The notes beneath the pieces are model-generated. The model did no database searches. It was not told where the DNA came from and was given only the letters and a program-made list of their open reading frames with translations. From Streptomyces sp. HD (lineage in GTDB: Bacteria; Actinomycetota; Actinomycetes; Streptomycetales; Streptomycetaceae), in contig NZ_JAQMYP010000041.1 of the NCBI RefSeq assembly GCF_028369295.1, forward strand, positions 32,269 to 96,268: 64,000 nt of DNA, in the 5' to 3' direction. The translations under genes and the position numbers were made by a program. Positions 58,763-64,000 of the stretch are shown in pieces; position 1 is the first letter of the stretch; every line of letters starts with the position of its first letter.

Positions 58763-61402
58763 ATGCCTCATGACGGCCGTGCCCGGGCCGGCGTCTCGCA
58801 GCTACGGGCATCGGAGGCCGGGGCTGCGGGCACCGGTTCACCGCCTCCGGCGCGCGAGGCCGTCGCCCCGGGGGAGCGGGCCCTGGCGTTCGCCGGAGCG
58901 ACGCTGGCGGCTGTCTACGTGCCCGGCGCCGGCGAGCAGGAACTCCGGTTGCTGGAGACGGCCGGACTTCCCGCGTCCCGGCCCGGACTCTCCGCGTCCC
59001 CATCAGGTCTCTCCAAGTCCAAGCGCGGACACCCCGCGTCCGGGCCCGGAGCCGCCCTTTCCCGGCCCGGACACGCCGTCACCCCGTACGCCCTGCCGGA
59101 GCGCCTGCCCCTGCCCGGCGGCTCGCCCGCGGCGCAGGCCTACCGCACGGGTCGGCCGCTGTGGCTGAACCCCGCGGCCCTCGCCGCTTACGAGGGCGGC
59201 ACGGCACCGGCGGCGGCACAGCTGTCACTCGGCGCGCTGCCGCTCGGCGCGGAGGGCCGACGGCTGGGCTGTCTCGTGGTCGTGGGGGCCTCCGGCGACG
59301 GATTCGAGACCGAGCAGCAGCGCTTTCTGGAGCGGTACGCCGACGCCGTCGCCGCCCTCCTGCGGGCCGGACCCGACCGGCCCCCGTCACCCCCGCTGCT
59401 CGGCCCCGCGCTGCGCGCGCTGCGCGTCGGCTCCTTCGTCCTGGAGCCGGACACCGGCGTGATCGACGCGGACGACATGCTGCTCGAACTGGTCGGCATC
59501 ACGCCTGACGACTTCGACGGCAAGGCGGACACCCTGCTCGCCAACGCCCTCCCGGAGGACATGCACGCGCTGATGTCGGTCCTGGAGCCGTCCATCCCCG
59601 CGTTCGCCCGCCGGGAGCTGGAGTTCCGGGTTCGCCACCCCACCGGCGAGGTGCGCTGGCTGACCCTGAGATGCCGGGTGGCGGCGCGCTCCGACGACCG
59701 GCCGCAGCGACTGCTGGGCGTGGTGACGGCGACCTCGGTGCAGCGCCGCAGCGCCGACGACGTCTCCCGGATCCAGTGGCTGACCGCCGCGCTCGACGAC
59801 GCCACGACCGTCGAGGACGTCGGCCAAGTGGTCGTGACCGCACTGCGCGAACCGCTGGCCGCCGACCGCGTGGCACTCGCCGAACTGCGCGAGGACCGGC
59901 TGGTGGTCATCGTGCTGGACCCTCCGACCCCCGCCGCCTGGCCGCAGGCCTGGAGCTCCGAGTGGCGCTCGGAGTGGCCCGACGCCTCGGTGCGCGCCCT
60001 GCCCACCCTCCAATTGGCCCTGCGTGACGGCCGGATGGATCTGTGGCCCGCCGGTACCCCCCTCGAACCGGGCCTCGCGGGCATCGGCGCCGGCGGCCTC
60101 GCCGTCCTGCCGCTGCCCGCCAAGGGCGGGATCGTCGGCGTGTGCCTGGTCGGCTGGGACCAGCCGCACGAGTTCGCCACCGAGGAGCGGTCCGTGCTGA
60201 CCGCGACCGCGGCCCTGATCGGGCAGGCGCTGGAGCGAGCGCACGCCTACGACGCCGAGCAGGAACTCGCGACGATGCTCCAGCGCAGCCTGCTGCCCCG
60301 CCGCCTGCCCGAACTGCCCGGCGGGAAGGCCGTCGCCCGTTATCTGCCCGCACGGCGCGGACTCCAGGTCGGCGGCGACTGGTACGACGTCATCGTCATC
60401 TCCGAGGACCGGGTGGCCCTGGTTATCGGAGACGTACAGGGACACAGCGCCGGAGCCGCGACGATCATGGGCCAGATGCGGACCGCCGTCAGGGCGTACG
60501 CCGTGGAGGGCCACCCGCCCGACGTCGTCGTCTCGCACGCCAACCGGCTGCTCGTCGGCATGGAGACCGACCTCTTCGCCACCTGCTGCTATGTCGAACT
60601 GGACATGGAGGAGGGCAACGCCCTCTTCGTCCGGGCCGGACACCTCTCCCCGCTGGTCCGCCACCCCGACGGCTCCACAGAGGAGGTGGAGGTCGAAGGA
60701 GGACTCCCGCTGGGCGTGCTCGCCGAGGCGGAGTTCCCCATGACCGCCGTGGCGCTGACCCCCGGCACGGTGCTCGCCCTCGTCACCGACGGCCTCGTCG
60801 AGGCCGCCGACCTGCCCCTGGACGAGGGCATGGACCGGACCCGCCTCGCGCTCGCCGCGGCCGACCCGGCCGACACCGGGCGGATGGCCGACGCGCTGCT
60901 CGGCGACGAGGGCCGCCGCGAGGACGACGTCGCGCTGTTGCTGCTGCGCTACGACGGCATGACGGCCCGGCCGATCCGGGCCGGCTGGGTGGTGTGGCGG
61001 CTGCCCGACGCCGTCATGCACGCCCGCCGCTTCACCGCGCGCACCCTGCGCGGATGGAAGGTCGAGGAAGCAGCCGACGGTGTGCTGCTCGTCGTCTCCG
61101 AACTCGTCACCAACGCCCTGGTGCACACCCAGGGCCCCGTCCGCCTCGACCTGATCCTGCGCGGGGACCTGGTGCGCGTCAGCGTGAGCGACGCCTCGCC
61201 GCGGGCCCCCGCCAAACCGGTGATCGTCGACTGGGAGTCGACCGGCGGCCGGGGCCTGCTGCTGGTCGAGGCGATGTCGGACTCCTTCGGCTCGGTCCCG
61301 GTGGCCGGCGGCAAGCAGGTGTGGAGCGAGATCCGCGTGCCCCCACCCGAGCCGGCCGCCGCGGCCCCGGAGTCTCGAACGCAACGAGGGGGCCTGCCAT
61401 GA
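58763..61402 (+). CDS. SpoIIE phosphatase with GAF, PAS and HATPase domains
   Basis: 879 residues, no membrane helix. An N-terminal GAF-like domain is split by a Pro/Ser/Gly-rich stretch (about residues 69-107). A PAS domain follows (DDMLLELVGITPDDFDGKAD, RRELEFRVRHPTGEVRWLTL), a second GAF, then the SpoIIE domain with VGGDWYDVIVISED, VIGDVQGHSAGAATIMG (Ser where others have Gly) and REDDVALLL. The C-terminal HATPase has VVSELVTNALVHTQG and GGRGLLLVE. AGGAGGAAGG precedes the ATG. The stop overlaps the start of a sugar-binding lipoprotein gene (ATGA), so the phosphatase and a sugar receptor are translated as a unit. Confidence 0.88.
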   Translation: MPHDGRARAGVSQLRASEAGAAGTGSPPPAREAVAPGERALAFAGATLAAVYVPGAGEQELRLLETAGLPASRPGLSASPSGLSKSKRGHPASGPGAALSRPGHAVTPYALPERLPLPGGSPAAQAYRTGRPLWLNPAALAAYEGGTAPAAAQLSLGALPLGAEGRRLGCLVVVGASGDGFETEQQRFLERYADAVAALLRAGPDRPPSPPLLGPALRALRVGSFVLEPDTGVIDADDMLLELVGITPDDFDGKADTLLANALPEDMHALMSVLEPSIPAFARRELEFRVRHPTGEVRWLTLRCRVAARSDDRPQRLLGVVTATSVQRRSADDVSRIQWLTAALDDATTVEDVGQVVVTALREPLAADRVALAELREDRLVVIVLDPPTPAAWPQAWSSEWRSEWPDASVRALPTLQLALRDGRMDLWPAGTPLEPGLAGIGAGGLAVLPLPAKGGIVGVCLVGWDQPHEFATEERSVLTATAALIGQALERAHAYDAEQELATMLQRSLLPRRLPELPGGKAVARYLPARRGLQVGGDWYDVIVISEDRVALVIGDVQGHSAGAATIMGQMRTAVRAYAVEGHPPDVVVSHANRLLVGMETDLFATCCYVELDMEEGNALFVRAGHLSPLVRHPDGSTEEVEVEGGLPLGVLAEAEFPMTAVALTPGTVLALVTDGLVEAADLPLDEGMDRTRLALAAADPADTGRMADALLGDEGRREDDVALLLLRYDGMTARPIRAGWVVWRLPDAVMHARRFTARTLRGWKVEEAADGVLLVVSELVTNALVHTQGPVRLDLILRGDLVRVSVSDASPRAPAKPVIVDWESTGGRGLLLVEAMSDSFGSVPVAGGKQVWSEIRVPPPEPAAAAPESRTQRGGLP

Positions 61403-62484
61403 GGAACCGCACCCGTACCCGCACACGGCAGGTCGCCGCGGCCGTCGTCGCCGGACTCCTGACGCTGACCCTGGCCGCCTGCGGGGGAGATGACGAGGCG
61501 AGCACGGACAGCTTCACCATCGGCCTGCTCTTCCCGAACCGGGTGACCCCCCGCTGGGAGAAGTGGGACAAACCGCTGATAGAGCGGCGGCTGAAGGAGC
61601 TGTGCCCTCGCTGCACCGTGCGGTACGCCAACGCCGACGGCGATGTGGTGAGGCAACGGCAGCAGATGATCTCCATGATCACCAAGGGGGTCGGCGTCCT
61701 GATTCTCAACCCCACCGACAGCAAGGCGATGCGCTCCTCCATCCAGGAGGCACGCCAGGCGGGTGCCTCGGTCGTCGTTTATGACCGGCTGGCCGAAGGA
61801 CCGATCTCGGGCTTTGTCAGCTTCGACGGCGCACAGATCGGCAGACTCCAGGGCGAGGCACTGCTGAGGGCCATGGGGGGCACCGGGAACGTCGTGATGA
61901 TGAACGGCGACCCGACCAGCGCCAACGCGGCGTGGTTCCGCAGGGGCGCGCTGTCCGTCATCACGGGCAAGCTGAAGATCGCCAGGTCCTACGACACCGC
62001 GGCCTGGAGCAGCGACAACGCCCACGCCAACATGTCCGCCGCGATCGCGGCCCTGGGCTCGGACCGGATCGGAGGCGTCCTGGCGGCCAACGACTCCATC
62101 GCCGAGGGAGCCATCTCCGCTCTGAAGTCGGCCGGTGTCCGCGAGCTTCCCCCCGTCACCGGCCAGGACGCCGACCTCGACGCCGTACAGCGCATCGTCA
62201 AGGGCGAGCAGTACATGACGGTGTACAAGCCATTCACGGAGGAGGCCGCCGCAGCCGCCAACATGGCCGTCGCCCTGGGGCGCGGCGAGGACGTCCGGGA
62301 CACGGCCACGACGACGGTGGACAGTGCCACCACCGAGGACATCCCGGCCGTACTGCTCACTCCGCGAACGGTGACGGTCGGCGACATCAGGCGGACACTC
62401 GTCGACCACGGCGTGTACACGATCGACCAGATCTGCACCGTCAAGCTCCGGCCCGCCTGCGCCCAGGCCGGACTCTCCCCATGA
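61399..62484 (+). CDS. Second sugar-binding lipoprotein, coupled to the phosphatase
   Basis: 361-residue lipoprotein with lipobox LAAC (Cys28) and the XylF-like fold: TIGLLFPNRVTPRWEKW, DRLAEGPISGFVSFDGAQIG, ANDSIAEGAISALKSAG, PVTGQDADLDAVQRIVKG. Very similar to the binding protein of the divergent ABC operon, so gene duplication is likely. No permease or ATPase follows. Because its start is embedded in the phosphatase stop codon, it is a candidate extracellular input for that cytoplasmic phosphatase, probably via the shared transporter or another membrane partner. This link is inference. Confidence 0.9.
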   Translation: MRNRTRTRTRQVAAAVVAGLLTLTLAACGGDDEASTDSFTIGLLFPNRVTPRWEKWDKPLIERRLKELCPRCTVRYANADGDVVRQRQQMISMITKGVGVLILNPTDSKAMRSSIQEARQAGASVVVYDRLAEGPISGFVSFDGAQIGRLQGEALLRAMGGTGNVVMMNGDPTSANAAWFRRGALSVITGKLKIARSYDTAAWSSDNAHANMSAAIAALGSDRIGGVLAANDSIAEGAISALKSAGVRELPPVTGQDADLDAVQRIVKGEQYMTVYKPFTEEAAAAANMAVALGRGEDVRDTATTTVDSATTEDIPAVLLTPRTVTVGDIRRTLVDHGVYTIDQICTVKLRPACAQAGLSP

Positions 62485-62528
62485 CGGGCCCCACACGGCG
62501 GAACTGACGGCCACTCGGAAAATCGCCG

Positions 62529-62572
62529 TCCCGTACAACCCTTGGGCCGCGGCGGACGTCTGCTGTACGGGA
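62529..62572. other. Interrupted dyad upstream of the LAxTG protein gene
   Basis: 9-bp arms TCCCGTACA (62529-62537) and TGTACGGGA (62564-62572) around 26 bases. It lies 57 bases before the ATG at 62629 and after the binding protein stop. It could be a terminator or an operator; sequence alone does not tell. Confidence 0.4.
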
Positions 62573-62628
62573 ACTCGTGTTCCCCCACAGCTCATCCATC
62601 CGTCACCGTCGCTTCACCAGAGGACCTC

Positions 62629-63939
62629 ATGCCCCACACCGCTCCCGGCCACCGCCTGTTCCGACGGACCGCCGGCGCGATCGGCGCGGTCGCCCTGATC
62701 TCGCTGGGTGCCGCGCCCGCCGTCGCCGAGGACACCGCCCCCGGACTGGTGCTGGGCGAGATGGCCCCCTTCGAGGGGGTGAAGCCCGGCAGCTCCTTCG
62801 AGGTGCCCGCGACCTTCACCAACACGGGCACCGAGGCCCTCGACAAGGTGTGGCTGTCCTACACCGTCAGCCACGGGCTCAACCACACCGAACTGCCCTC
62901 CAACTGCCTTGCCTGGAAGATCTGGGGATTCGACGAGATCCCGGTCAGCACCAAGGCGGTCTGCGAGTTCGACCAGACCGTGAAGCCCGGCGTCGTCTAC
63001 GCGCCCGAGAAGGCGATGTCGGTCGACGCGCTCGACAGCGCGCTGTACGACAGCGTGCGCGTCGTGGTGAACTCCCAGAACGACGCCCCGGGGGACGAGG
63101 CCTCCTCGGAGCCCGTCCAGGGCACCGGCCCCGCGATGAAGCTGGTCGAGCGGCCCGACGCCACCCCCGCCGCCCCCGGCTCCGCCGAGCACGAGGGCTG
63201 GGACGCGAAGGACGTGAAGGTGACCGCCGCGAACACCGCCGACCTCCAGGTGACGGGCGCGCGGTTGAAGGGCCGCGTCGGAGACACCGTGGACCTGAAG
63301 CTGAAGTTCACCAACGCCGGCCCCGCCTGGGTACGCAGCACCGGAGGGGTGGGTGTCCCGCTGCTCCACGTCCTGGTCAAGATGCCGGCCGGGACGTCGG
63401 TGACCAAGGGCAACGGCTACTGCGACAAGGTCGCCTCCGGAAGCTACGAGTGCGGCGTCAGCCAGAACTGGGTCAACGAGGGTGACGGGGAGACGTACAC
63501 CTTCAAGCTGAAGATCGACAAGGCGGTGCCGGGCGCCAAGGGATCGGTGGCGCTCGACGACCGGGCCCGGCCGTTCGACAAGGACAAGGCCAACGACAAG
63601 GCCGCTATCACGCTCGACGCCACCGGCAGCGGCTCGACCGGCGGCAGCGGCTCGACGGGCTCCACCGGAGGCTCCGGCTCCGCCTCCACCGGCGGCGCGG
63701 GCAGCACGGGCGGTTCCGGCTCCACCGGTGACTCCTCCGGCGGCGGTTCCGCGACCGGCGGGACCTCCACGAGCGGCGACTCGACCACCGGTTCCACAAG
63801 TTCGACCACTGCCTCCGGCGACCTGGCGAGCACCGGCTCCGGCTCCACCCTGCCCGTCGCGGGCGCGGCGGCAGCGGCCGTCGGCATCGGCACGGGCGCC
63901 GTCCTGCTCGTACGCCGCCGCCGCGCGGCACACCGGTAA
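62629..63939 (+). CDS. Cell-wall-anchored surface protein with LAxTG sortase signal
   Basis: 436-residue surface protein. N-terminal signal peptide of about 32 residues (ending PAVAED). Two Ig/DUF11-like beta domains follow (SFEVPATFTNTGTEALDKVW and VDLKLKFTNAGPAWVRSTGG), then a Ser/Thr/Gly-rich low-complexity spacer. The C-terminus has LASTG, which fits the LAxTG motif of class E sortases, a hydrophobic helix and the basic tail RRRRAAHR. No sortase gene is in the window. ATG 62629 is chosen because AGAGGA precedes it; an extension to 62542 runs through the dyad. Confidence 0.88.
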   Translation: MPHTAPGHRLFRRTAGAIGAVALISLGAAPAVAEDTAPGLVLGEMAPFEGVKPGSSFEVPATFTNTGTEALDKVWLSYTVSHGLNHTELPSNCLAWKIWGFDEIPVSTKAVCEFDQTVKPGVVYAPEKAMSVDALDSALYDSVRVVVNSQNDAPGDEASSEPVQGTGPAMKLVERPDATPAAPGSAEHEGWDAKDVKVTAANTADLQVTGARLKGRVGDTVDLKLKFTNAGPAWVRSTGGVGVPLLHVLVKMPAGTSVTKGNGYCDKVASGSYECGVSQNWVNEGDGETYTFKLKIDKAVPGAKGSVALDDRARPFDKDKANDKAAITLDATGSGSTGGSGSTGSTGGSGSASTGGAGSTGGSGSTGDSSGGGSATGGTSTSGDSTTGSTSSTTASGDLASTGSGSTLPVAGAAAAAVGIGTGAVLLVRRRRAAHR

Positions 63940-63946
63940 CGACCGG

Positions 63947-63990
<44 letters not shown>

Positions 63991-64000
63991 CGGGGGGGCG

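Overview
The window looks like a piece of a Streptomyces chromosome. GC content is very high, GTG starts and GTGA/ATGA stop-start overlaps are common, and there are rare TTA leucine codons of the kind read by the bldA tRNA. The gene set fits too: a SARP/NB-ARC regulator, three SpoIIE-type phosphatases, an actinobacterial graspetide locus, a GH46 chitosanase, a Ser/Thr kinase with an extracellular ricin lectin, an LAxTG cell-wall protein and many small secreted proteins. I see no rRNA, tRNA, CRISPR array, integrase or transposase. The right end runs into 41 consecutive G, probably a contig end or read artefact.

Layout. 1-8 kb: two coupled secreted hydrolases with TTA codons, a DUF4246 protein with a 2OG-oxygenase-like triad, a decayed NmrA/HxlR divergent pair, and a STAND NTPase with TPRs. 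8-12.4 kb: a secreted ricin-fold lectin, a lectin-bearing receptor kinase and an amino-acid permease, followed by a broken alcohol dehydrogenase. 12.7-18.8 kb: a LysR regulator followed by five tightly packed genes (CoA transferase, crotonase, acetoacetate-decarboxylase homologue, hydroxyacid dehydrogenase, acyl-CoA dehydrogenase). This is a beta-oxidation-like or carnitine-like set that has no thiolase and ends in a decarboxylase. 19.2-25.1 kb: acyl-CoA synthetase, DUF3556 membrane protein, FAD oxidoreductase and PucR regulator, also tightly packed. 25.2-27.6 kb: PadR regulator with a perfect palindromic operator, and a large acyl-CoA dehydrogenase.

27.6-38.4 kb: an accessory stretch with remnants of two TetR regulators, a flavin oxidoreductase, three small secreted proteins, a SARP regulator with a TTA codon, a GlxA-type AraC regulator and small membrane proteins. 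38.4-39.7 kb: a minimal graspetide locus (precursor plus ATP-grasp ligase). 39.7-45.9 kb: mostly house-type genes including an iron-box-controlled ferredoxin reductase and a chitosanase with a palindromic operator. 45.9-51.4 kb: two multidomain SpoIIE phosphatases. 51.8-55.2 kb: a TPR protein and a carboxylesterase.

55.3-62.5 kb: a sugar ABC transporter (binding protein, ATPase, permease) diverges from a third SpoIIE phosphatase. The phosphatase gene is stop-start coupled to a second binding protein paralogous to the first. Both divergent promoters carry the same 13-bp element at similar distances, which suggests one co-regulated sugar-sensing and uptake unit. The window closes with a sortase-anchored surface protein.

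Strongest leads: the thiolase-free operon with its Lys-Thr variant decarboxylase, the sugar-binding-protein/phosphatase unit with shared promoter boxes, and the two-gene graspetide locus.
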